From CALBPI01 sp039821605 (GTDB lineage Bacteria; Pseudomonadota; Gammaproteobacteria; Steroidobacterales; Woeseiaceae), in the NCBI GenBank assembly GCA_039821605.1, contig JBCBNV010000002.1, forward strand, positions 186,001 to 250,000: DNA of 64,000 bases, given 5' to 3'. The translations under genes and the position numbers were made by a program. The notes under the pieces are model-generated. The model ran no database searches, was not told the origin of the DNA, and was given only the letters and a program-made list of their open reading frames with translations. Shown in pieces: positions 50,391 to 59,917 of the stretch. The stretch's first letter is position 1. The number at the start of each line of letters is the position of its first letter.

Positions 50391-51563
50391 ATGTCACTCG
50401 ATTTCGATAGCGCGCGATTGCCCAATCGCGACCTGACAGAAGAACATCACGCCTGGCGCACGCAGCTGCGCCGCTTCATCGACGATGAGGTGATGCCGCA
50501 CGCGGATGAATGGGATGAGGCTGGCGACATTCCGGGCTGGCTTTGGACGCGCGCCGCGGAACTCGGCCTGTTGGGTCTCGGCTACCCCGAGCAGTACGGC
50601 GGGGTCAGTGACGGCATTGATATCTGGTTCCACAACATCGTCAACGAAGAGCTGGCGCGGCTTGGCGTCGGCGGCGTGGCCGCAACACTCATGGTGCACA
50701 ACATCGGTTTGCCGCCCGTCGTGAATTTCGCGGCAGAGGCTGTGCGCGAGCGTGTGGCGCCGCCCGTGCTTGCGGGCAAAGCCCACATCTCGCTGGCGAT
50801 CACCGAGCCCGGCGGCGGCTCCGACGTCGCGAGCCTCGCCACCACGGCCGTGCAGAACGGCGACCACTTTGTCGTCAACGGCAGCAAGACCTACATCACG
50901 GGTGGCATGCGCGCGAACTGGTTCTCGACGGCCGTGCGCACGGGCGGCGAGGGCGCCGCTGGTGTCTCGATGCTGCTCATTGATGCCGACGCCCCCGGCG
51001 TGTCGCGCACCGAACTCGACCGCAAACAAGGCTGGTGGGCCAGCGACACGGCGACGATTCACTTCGACGACGTGCGCGTGCCCGTCGCGCAGCTTATCGG
51101 CGAGCGCGAACGGGGTTTCAAGGTCATCATGAACAACTTCAACAGCGAACGGCTGGCGATGGCCGTGGCCATGGAGGCCATGGCGCGCGTGTGCCTTGAA
51201 GAGGCGGTCGAATGGGCGCGCGAACGCAAGACCTTTGGCAAGCGGCTTGCCGACCACCAGGTGATACGCCACAAGGTTGCGCAGATGAAGCAGCGCCTCA
51301 ATGCCACGCAAGGCTACGTGCAGCTCGTCTCGCAGCAGTATCAGGACGGCAACGTCGATGCGGGCGACATGGCCCTGCTCAAGGTGCAGGCCAGTGAGAC
51401 CGTCGAGTTCTGCGCGCGCGAAGCGATGCAGATACTCGGCGGCGCAGGCTATTTCCGCGGCCACCGCGTCGAGCGCATCTACCGCGAGGTGCGCGTGAAT
51501 GCCATCGGCGGTGGCAGCGAAGAGATCATGCGCGACCTTGCGGCGCGCCAGTACCGGTTGTGA
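50391..51563 (+). CDS. Acyl-CoA dehydrogenase
   Basis: A 390-residue FAD-dependent acyl-CoA dehydrogenase. FAD/substrate motifs: ISLAITEPGGGSDVASLATTAV near residues 132-150, VNGSKTYITGGMRANWF near 163, GFKVIMNNFNSERLAMA near 240, RKTFGKRLADHQVIRHKVAQM near 280 and QILGGAGYFRGHRVERIYREVRVNAIGGGSEEIM near 345-375. Introduces an alpha-beta double bond into an acyl-CoA, chain length unknown. Paired with a second dehydrogenase that starts 10 bases downstream; both orientations and spacing indicate cotranscription. Confidence 0.92.
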   Translation: MSLDFDSARLPNRDLTEEHHAWRTQLRRFIDDEVMPHADEWDEAGDIPGWLWTRAAELGLLGLGYPEQYGGVSDGIDIWFHNIVNEELARLGVGGVAATLMVHNIGLPPVVNFAAEAVRERVAPPVLAGKAHISLAITEPGGGSDVASLATTAVQNGDHFVVNGSKTYITGGMRANWFSTAVRTGGEGAAGVSMLLIDADAPGVSRTELDRKQGWWASDTATIHFDDVRVPVAQLIGERERGFKVIMNNFNSERLAMAVAMEAMARVCLEEAVEWARERKTFGKRLADHQVIRHKVAQMKQRLNATQGYVQLVSQQYQDGNVDAGDMALLKVQASETVEFCAREAMQILGGAGYFRGHRVERIYREVRVNAIGGGSEEIMRDLAARQYRL

Positions 51564-51573
51564 GAGGCCCAGC

Positions 51574-52725
51574 ATGCGACTGACCGACGAGCACAAGCAG
51601 ATCCAAGACACCGTGACGCAATTCGTCGCGCGCGAGATGGACCCCTACGCCGACGAATGGGAGGCCGAGGGCAAATTCCCGGCGCACGAGTTGTTCAGGA
51701 AGATGGGCGACCTGGGCTTGCTCGGCATCGCCAAACCCGAGGCTTACGGCGGGCTGGGTCTCGACTACACCTACCAGATCATTTTTTCTGAGGCGATCGG
51801 CGCGACACGAGCCGCCGGCGCCTCGATGGCCATCGGTGTGCAGACCGACATGGCGACACCCGCGTTAGCGAAGTTTGGCAGCGACGAACTGCGCGAGCAG
51901 TTTCTGGCGCCCGCCATTTCGGGCGAGATGGTGTGCTCGATTGCGGTGAGCGAACCGCACGCCGGTTCCGATGTGGCCGCGATCCGGACCACAGCCCGCA
52001 GCGACGGTGACGACTACGTCATCAACGGCAGCAAGATGTGGATCACAACGTCCACGCAGGCCGACTTTCTCTGCCTGCTCGCCAACACCTCGGACGGCCC
52101 GGCCCACACGAACAAGTCGCTCATTGTCGTGCCCACGGACACGAAGGGTTTCTCGACCTCGAAGCCGCTCGACAAACTCGGCATGCGAGACTCGGACACG
52201 GCACAGGTGTTTCTCGAGGACGTGCGCGTACCGCGCCGCTTCACCATTGGCGAGCCCGGCGCGGGTTTCGCCTACCAGATGATGCAGTTCCAGGAAGAAC
52301 GGCTCTTCGCAGCGGCGGGCAACCTGCGCGCCATGGAGCGCTGTATCGAGATGACGGCCGAGTACGCGCGCGAGCGCAAGACCTTCGGCAAGTCCATTCT
52401 CGACAACCAGGTCGTGCAGTTCCGACTCGCCGAGCTGCAGACAGAAATCGAAGCATTGCGCGCGCTGACCTACGCGGCCGTAGAGGATTATGTGGCCGGT
52501 GACGACGTCACGACCAAGGCGTCCATGTGCAAGCTCAAGGGTGGCCGGTTGTTGCGCGAAGTCACGGACAGTTGCCTGCAGTACTGGGGCGGGATGGGCT
52601 TCATGTGGGACAACCCGGTCGCGCGCGCCTACCGCGACGGGCGCTTGTCCTCGATTGGCGGCGGCGCCGACGAGATCATGCTCGGCATCATCGTCAAACG
52701 GATGGGGCTCGGCGGGGGGCGCTAG
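51574..52725 (+). CDS. Acyl-CoA dehydrogenase (second paralogue)
   Basis: A 383-residue acyl-CoA dehydrogenase. Motifs: MVCSIAVSEPHAGSDVAAIRTTA near 125-145, INGSKMWITTSTQADFLCLL, GFAYQMMQFQEERLFAA near 235, RKTFGKSILDNQVVQFRLAEL near 270 and CLQYWGGMGFMWDNPVARAYRDGRLSSIGGGADEIM near 335-370. The GGGADEIM end and YWGGMGF context resemble the citronellyl-CoA dehydrogenase-like branch. GAGAGG six bases before ATG 51574 fixes the start. Its stop shares CTAG with the convergent RND gene. Confidence 0.92.
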   Translation: MRLTDEHKQIQDTVTQFVAREMDPYADEWEAEGKFPAHELFRKMGDLGLLGIAKPEAYGGLGLDYTYQIIFSEAIGATRAAGASMAIGVQTDMATPALAKFGSDELREQFLAPAISGEMVCSIAVSEPHAGSDVAAIRTTARSDGDDYVINGSKMWITTSTQADFLCLLANTSDGPAHTNKSLIVVPTDTKGFSTSKPLDKLGMRDSDTAQVFLEDVRVPRRFTIGEPGAGFAYQMMQFQEERLFAAAGNLRAMERCIEMTAEYARERKTFGKSILDNQVVQFRLAELQTEIEALRALTYAAVEDYVAGDDVTTKASMCKLKGGRLLREVTDSCLQYWGGMGFMWDNPVARAYRDGRLSSIGGGADEIMLGIIVKRMGLGGGR

Positions 52726-55700
52726 GTCGTCGCCTGCGGCTCCCGGGGCGCTGGGCGCTGCGGCACGTACCAGCGAAACACCGTCAGGATGCCGCGCTTG
52801 ATGTCGTCGGCGATCATGATATTCACAGGTACCAGCAACAACGTGATGAACGTCGCGAACAGGATGCCGTAGGCCAGTGAGATCCCCATCGGAATCAGGA
52901 ACTGGGCCGTCGTCGCCTTGACGCTGAGCATGGGCAGCAAGCCGAAGTAGGTCGTGACCGACGTCAGCATGACGGGGCGGAAGCGGGCGACACCGGCGGT
53001 GCGCACAGCCTGTTCAAGCGGCGTGCCCGAGCGGTGCTGGCGGTTGATGTAGTCCACGAGCACGAGGCTGTCGTTGACCACCACGCCGATGAGCGCCAAC
53101 AAGCCGAACACCGACAGAATGGAGACCGAGTAACCCAGCAACCAGTGCCCGACGATGGCGCCGATGACGCCGAAAGGAATCACGGACATCACGAGCAGCG
53201 GTTGCAGGTAGCTCTTCAGCGGCAGTGCGAGCAGGCAGAAGATGACGAACAAGACGATGATCAGGCCCGTCTGCAGGCTGCCGAACGCCTCGCGTTGTTC
53301 GCGGGCTTCACCCTCAAGCTTGAAGTCGATGCCCGGGTAGCGTTGCAACAGCTCATCGGCGAACGCGACCAGCCCACCCTGGATCAGCGTCATGTTTGCC
53401 GTGTCCTTGTCGACCTCTGCCGTGACGTTGAGTGTGCGGTAGCCGTCGATACGCGTGATCTGGGACGGTCCCTTGCCCGGCGTCAGCGTCGCCACGGTGG
53501 ACAACGGCACGGCGCCTCCGGAGGGCGTGTTGATGAGCATCTCACCCAGTGTCGCGATCGTTTCGCGCTCGTCGCGCGACAAGCGGACGAGTACGCGGAT
53601 GTCATCGCGACCGCGCTGGATGCGTTGTGCCTCGAAGCCTCGGAACGCCTGCGACACCTGTCCCACGACGTCAGCCCGGGTCAGGCCCAGCAGCGTACCT
53701 TCTGAGTTGAGCTCGATCTTGAGCTCCTCCTTACCGTCCGAAAGGCTGTCGGCAATCTCGTAGACGCCTTCGTAGCCATCGAGGTGCGCCTTCATTTCGG
53801 TGCCCACGGCGTTCAACTGCTCAAGCGACTGGCCCGAAAACTGGATGTCCACCGGTGCGCTGGGGCCGCGCCATGTAGCGCGAAAGTTCAGCGATTCGGC
53901 GCCCGGCACGGGCCCGACCGTATTGCGCCATTCGGCCGCGAATGCGCTGCTCGAAATCTTGCCCACACGTTCTTCCGCGGGCGACATCTCGATTTGCACG
54001 CGCCCGACATGCGAGCCGTTGTTGCGACCCGCCGTGCCCGTCGACGCGAGAATGTTGAGCACCACAGGTTCGTCGTACTGCGCGTTGTACTTGTCACGCA
54101 GGTCCTCGGCGACCGTCAGCATCCGCTGGATGTGGCGATCCGTGACCGAGAACGGTGTACCCACGGGCATGGCCACTTCGGCACGAATGGTCTCCGTCGG
54201 TACGCTCGGGAAAAATACGAAACGCGTGTGGCCGCTGGTCACAACCGTCACCATGATCGCGAGGACGCCGACAAAGCCGGCCAAAGTCGCGTACCGATAG
54301 GTCAGCGCCTTTTCGAGGACGGGCTTGTAGAAGCGCACGATCGCGGCCTCAAAGCCGTCCGCGAAGCGCTTTTGCCAGCGCTGGAAGCGATTGCCATGCT
54401 TGCTCACGCCGCGAATGGTGATGTGTTTCAGATGCGCCGGCAGGATCAGCTTGGACTCGACGAGCGAAAAAATGAACACCGGAATGACGACCATCGAAAT
54501 GGCTGAGAAGAAGTCGCCCCGTCGCCCCTCGACGTACATGAGCGGTACGAACGCCGCCATCGTCGTCAGGATGCCGAAGGTTACCGGGCCGGCCACCTCG
54601 CGGGTGCCGACGATGGCCGCCGACAAGCCGTCCTCACCGCGCTTGAGGTGGGTATAGACGTTTTCTCCCGTGACGATGGCGTCGTCGACGACGAGTCCCA
54701 GCACCAGGATGAAGCCGAACAAACTCATGATGTTCATGCTGATGTCGAGTGCGCCCATGATGATGAACGCGCCGAAGAAGCTGATCGGGATGCCGATGAA
54801 CACCCACAGTGCAATGGCGGGGCGCAGGAACAGCGTGAGCATGAGAATCACGAGCAGGCCGCCCTGCCAGGCGCTGTCGATGAGAATGCCCAGACGATTC
54901 TTGAGCACGACCGAGTCATCGTCCCAGGTTGAGATCGTCATGCCGACGGGCAGCTCAGCCTGTTTCTCTGCAACGTAGCCACGCACCAGCGCGGCAAGCT
55001 CGAGCGCACTCTGCTTGCCCACGCGTTGCACGTCGAGAAAGGCTGCGGCCGTGCCATTGAAGCGCACCGTGACGGCGTCCTCTTCGAAACCGTCATTGAC
55101 GCGTGCGATATCCGCCACGCGAACGATGGTGCCGTCAGGATTGGTCCGCACCACGATGTCTTCAAATTCGGTCTGGCGGTAGGCCTGGCCCTTCGAGCGA
55201 ATCAGCACATCGCCGCCGGCCGTTCGCACATTGCCCGCCGACAAGTCGAGCGAGCTGTCGCGAATCGCATTGGCAACGTCGGCGAGCGTCAGGCCGGCGT
55301 CGCGCAACCGGTCCTGCGAGGCTTCGATGGCAATCTCATACTGGCGCACGGAGTCGAGCTCGACCTGAGTGATGCCGTCGATCTGCAGCAGGTCTTCGCG
55401 AACCTGTTCGGCCACGGCGCGAAGCTCGTCTTCATCCACGTCGGCGGCGATGACGACATTGATCACGGCAAACGACCGGGTTTGCAACGTGATCACAGGG
55501 CGTTCCGCTTCAGCGGGCAGGCCGTTGATCGCGTCGACGCGGCTCTTGATGTCGTTGAGCAACTCTCGCGGGTCGTATCCGGGCTCGACTTCGACGGCGA
55601 CGGCTGTTGAGCCCTCAACGGACTGCGACGTGATGCGCTCGACGCCCTCGAGGTCAGCCAGCGACTCTTCGATGCGCACGGCAATGCCGAGCTCGACGTC

Positions 55701-55868
55701 TTCCGGTGTCGCACCGCGCAGCGGGACCTGAACGGTGACGATCTCGGGGTCGGAAGGCGGAAACACCTCGAACGTTATGAAGCGGGTGACGGACAGAAAG
55801 CCACCGACCACGATCGCGAACATGAGCAGGTTCGCGGCCACCGAGTTGCGGGCGAACCAGGCGATCAC
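52722..55868 (-). CDS. RND efflux transporter permease (AcrB/MexB-like superfamily)
   Basis: A 1048-residue inner-membrane proton-driven pump. Twelve membrane helices in two halves, each with a large periplasmic loop. LVLGLVVDDAIVTGENVYTHL near residue 395 holds the TM4 Asp pair of proton translocation; GVVVNDSLVLVDYINRQHRSG near 960 is the TM10-11 counterpart. The N-terminus MIAWFARNSVAANLLMFAIV is typical of the HAE1-like and related branch of lipid/drug pumps. Substrate unknown. ATGA overlap couples it to the membrane-fusion gene. Confidence 0.93.
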   Translation of the reverse strand: MIAWFARNSVAANLLMFAIVVGGFLSVTRFITFEVFPPSDPEIVTVQVPLRGATPEDVELGIAVRIEESLADLEGVERITSQSVEGSTAVAVEVEPGYDPRELLNDIKSRVDAINGLPAEAERPVITLQTRSFAVINVVIAADVDEDELRAVAEQVREDLLQIDGITQVELDSVRQYEIAIEASQDRLRDAGLTLADVANAIRDSSLDLSAGNVRTAGGDVLIRSKGQAYRQTEFEDIVVRTNPDGTIVRVADIARVNDGFEEDAVTVRFNGTAAAFLDVQRVGKQSALELAALVRGYVAEKQAELPVGMTISTWDDDSVVLKNRLGILIDSAWQGGLLVILMLTLFLRPAIALWVFIGIPISFFGAFIIMGALDISMNIMSLFGFILVLGLVVDDAIVTGENVYTHLKRGEDGLSAAIVGTREVAGPVTFGILTTMAAFVPLMYVEGRRGDFFSAISMVVIPVFIFSLVESKLILPAHLKHITIRGVSKHGNRFQRWQKRFADGFEAAIVRFYKPVLEKALTYRYATLAGFVGVLAIMVTVVTSGHTRFVFFPSVPTETIRAEVAMPVGTPFSVTDRHIQRMLTVAEDLRDKYNAQYDEPVVLNILASTGTAGRNNGSHVGRVQIEMSPAEERVGKISSSAFAAEWRNTVGPVPGAESLNFRATWRGPSAPVDIQFSGQSLEQLNAVGTEMKAHLDGYEGVYEIADSLSDGKEELKIELNSEGTLLGLTRADVVGQVSQAFRGFEAQRIQRGRDDIRVLVRLSRDERETIATLGEMLINTPSGGAVPLSTVATLTPGKGPSQITRIDGYRTLNVTAEVDKDTANMTLIQGGLVAFADELLQRYPGIDFKLEGEAREQREAFGSLQTGLIIVLFVIFCLLALPLKSYLQPLLVMSVIPFGVIGAIVGHWLLGYSVSILSVFGLLALIGVVVNDSLVLVDYINRQHRSGTPLEQAVRTAGVARFRPVMLTSVTTYFGLLPMLSVKATTAQFLIPMGISLAYGILFATFITLLLVPVNIMIADDIKRGILTVFRWYVPQRPAPREPQATT

Positions 55869-57127
55869 TGTGCGAGCGCTCCCGAGGTTGACGGTGCGCC
55901 GCCGCCTATCGTCTTGGCCCCTAGGCGGTCACGCGCAGCAGCGCCCGTCACCGTGACGCGTGTGCCCGAAGTCACCTGACCAAGCTGTGTCGTAACCACT
56001 TGTTCGCCAGGTTCCAGCCCGGTCGTGACGATGCTCTCAATTTCATTCTGCCAGGCGATGTCGATGCGCCGGCGGTCCAGCACACCGTCGTCAACGACGT
56101 ACACAAACGCGCCCTGGTAGATGATCTGGTTCGGGATCACGATGGCGTCCTTGATGGTGCGACCCGAAATGCGCGCCGTGACGTACTGGCCAATCTTGAT
56201 GGGCAGACCGTTCTCGGTGCGGCCGTAGGGATCGTCGACGCGCGCGGTGACGTGCAGCTGGCGTGCAACCGGATCAATCTCCCCGTCTGTGCGTACCAGC
56301 GTGCCGCGCCAGCTTGAGGCATCGTCGAGCTCTGACGCGAAGGTGACGGGAGCGGCAGCGTCGGTGCCTGCATCCAGTTCCGGCAGGTTAATGTAGCCGA
56401 GGTCACGGTTTCGAAGTGGCAGACGAACCTCAACGCTGTCTGTCGCGTAGATGGATCCCAACGTGGCATTGGCGCCCACGACCTGGCCCACGTCAGCGTC
56501 CTGGCTTAGCACGCGGCCGTCGAATGGCGCCACCACGCGGGTACGCTCCAAGGCCAGCTCCGCTTTCGTTAACGCGGCTTGCGCCGAGGCAAGCCGAGCC
56601 GCTGCGGCCTGGAGCTGCGGCTCACGCGCCACGAGCGGTGGCGGCTCGCCCTCGTTGCCAAGCCGCGCCCAGTCGGCACGCGCCTGTTCCGCGCGTGCTT
56701 CGGCGTCGGCGAGCGCCTGGCGCGCGTCGAGCAGTGTGGCTTCCGCAATCCGCACGTCCGCAACGTAGTCGCGCGGATCGATTTCGATGAGCACATCGCC
56801 TTTGCGGAAGAAGCCGCCGTCGCGAAACGCCGGGCTGATCGTCAGGATCTGGCCGCCGACCTGGCTCACGAGCTGGCTGCGGGTGCGTGGCTGCACCGTG
56901 CCATAGCTTTCGAGCACGACCTGGTAATCGCGTTCCGACACAGTCAGTGCCTCAACGAGCAGACGCGGCGGCCCATTGCTGCCGCGGCTTGCAGTTTCCG
57001 GCGGGCTGATGGAGAGCGCCACGCCACCAAGCACAGCCAGGATAACGACGGGCAGCACGATGCGGATCCACAAAGGGGGCGGCGCAGCTTCCTGCCCCAG
57101 GCCTGTGTTCGTGCTGTGCTCGTTCAT
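55865..57127 (-). CDS. RND membrane-fusion (periplasmic adaptor) protein
   Basis: A 420-residue adaptor with an N-terminal membrane helix (IRIVLPVVILAVLGGVALSI). Beta-barrel/lipoyl part VLESYGTVQPRTRSQLVSQVGGQILTISPAF, a coiled-coil hairpin of about residues 140-215 (ARQALADAEARAEQARADWARL; AAARLASAQAALTKAELALERTRV), then the second lipoyl half VVAPFDGRVLSQDADVGQVV and a C-terminal domain. It bridges the pump and the outer-membrane channel. Overlaps both neighbours by ATGA, so the three are translated in a fixed order. Confidence 0.92.
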   Translation of the reverse strand: MNEHSTNTGLGQEAAPPPLWIRIVLPVVILAVLGGVALSISPPETASRGSNGPPRLLVEALTVSERDYQVVLESYGTVQPRTRSQLVSQVGGQILTISPAFRDGGFFRKGDVLIEIDPRDYVADVRIAEATLLDARQALADAEARAEQARADWARLGNEGEPPPLVAREPQLQAAAARLASAQAALTKAELALERTRVVAPFDGRVLSQDADVGQVVGANATLGSIYATDSVEVRLPLRNRDLGYINLPELDAGTDAAAPVTFASELDDASSWRGTLVRTDGEIDPVARQLHVTARVDDPYGRTENGLPIKIGQYVTARISGRTIKDAIVIPNQIIYQGAFVYVVDDGVLDRRRIDIAWQNEIESIVTTGLEPGEQVVTTQLGQVTSGTRVTVTGAAARDRLGAKTIGGGAPSTSGALAQ

Positions 57128-58521
57128 CGGCGTGCTTCCATGGTGTCAGCGGGCCCGAAGGGACCGCCGAGTGCCTGATAGAGATCTATGCGGTTTCGCA
57201 GACGGGCCTCAGCCAGACGCACTTCGGCGGCGCGGGCGTCGAAAGCGCGCTGCTGGGTCTCGAGGACAGTCGCAAAGTTGATGATGCCGCGTGCGTACTG
57301 GTCGAGTGCGAGCTCAAGCGCGGCGTCGGCCGCAATGCGGCTTTGCTGGGTCGCGGCGAAGCGCTCGTCCAGCGTGCGCGCGCGACTCAGGCCGTTCTCA
57401 ACCTCGGCAAAGGCGCCGACGACGTTGCCAAGCCAGATTTGCTCAAGTTCGGCGGCGCGCGCGAGCGCAGCGCGTTCGTTGGCGCGCAGGCGACCGCCCT
57501 CAAACAGCGGCTGCGTGATGCTGGTGAAAATGCGCCAGTTGAGCGGATCGGTATCGAAAGACTCACCGACCGTGGGGCCCACACCCTGCGCATCACCCGT
57601 GAAGATGAGCTGAGGGAAGCGCTGCTTGTGCGCCACGGCGGCGTCGGCGTCGGCGGCGAGCAGGTCGAGCCACGACTGCTGCAGGTCGGCGCGACGCGTA
57701 ATGAGCGCACCGGGCACGCCCGCGGCGGGCGTCACGGGCGGTATGGCCAGGCTCGGTGCCTCGGCCAGGTCGCCGTCGGGGTAGTCCACGACGAGCGCCT
57801 GCAGCGTGGCCGCGGCCTCAACGGCAAGCTGGCGCTGCTCCGCCAGCGCTGCGATCTCGGCCTCGACGGCACTGCGGGACAGGTAGACGTCGAGCGCTTC
57901 ATTGATCCCCGAGCGGTAACCCCGTTCAACGACATCGAGCGCCGCCGTCGCGTTCTCGACGCGTTGTTCGAACACGCCTTCGAGATCGCGGGCCGCAGCC
58001 AGTCCATACCAGGCGCGGGCTGTGTCAGCGACGATGCGGCGGCGGACGTCGAGGTAGCGCGCTTCGGCGCTGGCCAGTCGCAGTGCGGCCGCTCGGTTGG
58101 CCGTGGACAATTCGCCAAAGATGTCGGCCTGCCAGGCCAAATCGAGCGACAGTGTGAAACGATCGTTGAACTGGATGGGTTCGGGGTCGCGCCGGAACGT
58201 GGACAACGAGAGGGCAAACGTGGGCCAACGTGCGGCTCGGGTGACGGAGAGCTGCTCGCGTGCCTGCTGCAGGCGCTGGCGCTCGGCGGCCAGCTCGGCG
58301 TTGCGGGTCAGGACACGATCCGTGAATGCCTCAAGCGCTGGGTCCGAGAACGCGCCAAGCCAGGCGGGGTCGATCTCGCCCGCGGCCTCGAGGCGCTGCC
58401 AACCCTCTGGCAGCTCGAGCGCGCGCTCAACGCGGTCCAGCGCGTCGCGATCAGACACGGTGGCGCAGCCCGCGACGAGGGCGAGGGCGGCGATCAGGAG
58501 GCTCACGCGCGGTTGGGGCAT
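57124..58521 (-). CDS. NodT-family outer membrane efflux lipoprotein
   Basis: A 465-residue TolC-like channel subunit. Signal peptide and lipobox LALVAGC give a lipid-anchored Cys. Two repeats of helical-barrel sequence (RLQQAREQLSVTRAARWPTFALSLSTFRRDPEP; AVAHKQRFPQLIFTGDAQGVGPTVGESFDTDP) with strand segments, ending in a FATVLETQQRAFDARAAEVRLAEARLRNRIDLYQALGG-type conserved tail. ATG 58521 is chosen as it places the signal peptide at the start. First gene of the efflux operon; a palindromic operator lies 61 bases upstream. Confidence 0.92.
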   Translation of the reverse strand: MPQPRVSLLIAALALVAGCATVSDRDALDRVERALELPEGWQRLEAAGEIDPAWLGAFSDPALEAFTDRVLTRNAELAAERQRLQQAREQLSVTRAARWPTFALSLSTFRRDPEPIQFNDRFTLSLDLAWQADIFGELSTANRAAALRLASAEARYLDVRRRIVADTARAWYGLAAARDLEGVFEQRVENATAALDVVERGYRSGINEALDVYLSRSAVEAEIAALAEQRQLAVEAAATLQALVVDYPDGDLAEAPSLAIPPVTPAAGVPGALITRRADLQQSWLDLLAADADAAVAHKQRFPQLIFTGDAQGVGPTVGESFDTDPLNWRIFTSITQPLFEGGRLRANERAALARAAELEQIWLGNVVGAFAEVENGLSRARTLDERFAATQQSRIAADAALELALDQYARGIINFATVLETQQRAFDARAAEVRLAEARLRNRIDLYQALGGPFGPADTMEARR

Positions 58522-58581
58522 GGGGGTCTTCTCGCAGGCAAAAGACACCTGGCCACTGGCGCTCAGCGCGTCAGCGGCATC

Positions 58582-58604
58582 TTGTCTAAATTTTCGATAG
58601 ACAA
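58582..58604. promoter_or_regulatory. Operator-like palindrome upstream of the RND efflux operon
   Basis: TTGTCTA (58582-58588) and TAGACAA (58598-58604) are exact inverted arms nine bases apart, within an AT-rich stretch; a third TAGACA half-site follows at 58622-58627. TetR-type repressors commonly bind such sites before RND operons. No regulator gene adjoins the operon here. Confidence 0.6.
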
Positions 58605-58669
58605 AAGTGTACCACAGGGGCTAGACAGGGCGCCGTGAACTTCGACAAGAATTGTCAAGATGGCTGCGA

Positions 58670-59773
58670 TCAGGCCGCGTAGGGCTCAAACGTCACATCG
58701 AGTGCTTCGGCGACCGCCTCGTGCGTGACCTTACCGTCATGCACGTTCACACCTTCGCGGAAGTGGTCGTCGTGGGCCAGAAGGTCGAGCCCGCCGCTGG
58801 CCAGCCGGTGCACGTAGGGCAGCGTGGCATTGGTGAGCGCGAACGTTGAGGTGCGCGCCACGCCGCCCGGCATATTGGCCACGCAGTAGTGCACGACGCC
58901 GTCGACCTCGTAGGTCGGCTCCTTATGCGTCGTGGGGCGCGAGGTTTCGAAACAGCCGCCCTGGTCGATGGAGACATCGACGAGCACGGTGCCCTTCTTC
59001 ATGTCACCGAGCATATCGCGCGTGATGAGTTTGGGCGCCGCGGCGCCCGGAATCAGCACGGTGCCGATGATGAGGTCGGCATGGGCCACGGCTGCGGCGA
59101 TGGCGTTGTGGCTCGAGTAGCGCAGCGCGGTCTGCGTGCCGTAGTCGAGGTCGAGCGCCTCAAGCCGGGCCACGGACTTCTCGAACAACGTGACATCGGC
59201 ACGCGCGCCCAGTGCCATTTGCAGCGCGTTGGTACCCGCGACGCCGCCGCCCAGGATCACGACCTTGGCCGCACCCACACCCGGCACGCCCGAGAGCAGC
59301 AGTCCGCGACCGCCGGCCGCGGATTCCAGCAAGTGCGCGCCCACCTGGACCGAAAGCCGGCCCGCAACCTGGCTCATGGGGCGCAGCAGCGGCAGCCCGC
59401 CTTCGGGCGCCGTGATCGTCTCGTAGGCGATGGCGGTGCAGCCCGAGGCGCAGAGCGCTTCTGCCTGCGGCTTGTCGGCGGCCAGGTGCAGATAGGTAAA
59501 CAACGTGTGGCGCGGCGTGAGCTTCTCGCACTCGACGAGCTGCGGTTCCTTGACCTTGACGATGAGGTCGGCGCTGTCGAAAACCGCATCGGCGTCGGCA
59601 ACGATCGTGGCGCCCGCCGCCGCGTATTGCGCGTCCGTGATGCTGACGCCTTCGCCGGCGCCCGATTGGACATAAACCGCATGTCCCGCACGCGTCAGGT
59701 CGGCCACGCCGTCGTCGGTCATGCCGACGCGCCGCTCGGCCACTTTGATTTCTGTTGGTACGCCTACACGCAT
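58670..59773 (-). CDS. ald: Alanine dehydrogenase
   Basis: NAD-dependent interconversion of L-alanine with pyruvate and ammonia. 367 residues, family length. Seen: MRVGVPTEIKVAERRVGMT with catalytic Arg/Lys region, VKVKEPQLVECEKL (Lys near residue 74), FTYLHLAADK (catalytic His near 96), Rossmann VVILGGGVAGTNALQMALGARADVTLFE near 168-195, and DVSIDQGGCFETSRPTTHKEP near 268 with the substrate-binding Asp. The Ald signatures separate it from transhydrogenase PntA. It stands as a single gene between the efflux operon and the lipoprotein gene, which diverges from it. Confidence 0.95.
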   Translation of the reverse strand: MRVGVPTEIKVAERRVGMTDDGVADLTRAGHAVYVQSGAGEGVSITDAQYAAAGATIVADADAVFDSADLIVKVKEPQLVECEKLTPRHTLFTYLHLAADKPQAEALCASGCTAIAYETITAPEGGLPLLRPMSQVAGRLSVQVGAHLLESAAGGRGLLLSGVPGVGAAKVVILGGGVAGTNALQMALGARADVTLFEKSVARLEALDLDYGTQTALRYSSHNAIAAAVAHADLIIGTVLIPGAAAPKLITRDMLGDMKKGTVLVDVSIDQGGCFETSRPTTHKEPTYEVDGVVHYCVANMPGGVARTSTFALTNATLPYVHRLASGGLDLLAHDDHFREGVNVHDGKVTHEAVAEALDVTFEPYAA

Positions 59774-59917
59774 TGCCCCGTCCCGTGTGTTCGTGTTGTC
59801 GAGAGCCGCGAATTATCGCACGGCCCGGCGGCTTGTGGCGGGCCGGGGAAGCGCGCACCTGAAGAAAAACCGCGGCCCGTCGCTAACGGGGTCAGGTGGC
59901 ACAACCGGGTTTCAAAA

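Noticed and set aside
58889..59917. Upstream extension of the lipoprotein frame opposite alanine dehydrogenase
   Set aside because: The added ~340 codons are antisense to ald and carry no domain; the lipoprotein signal at 59918 gives a sensible start.
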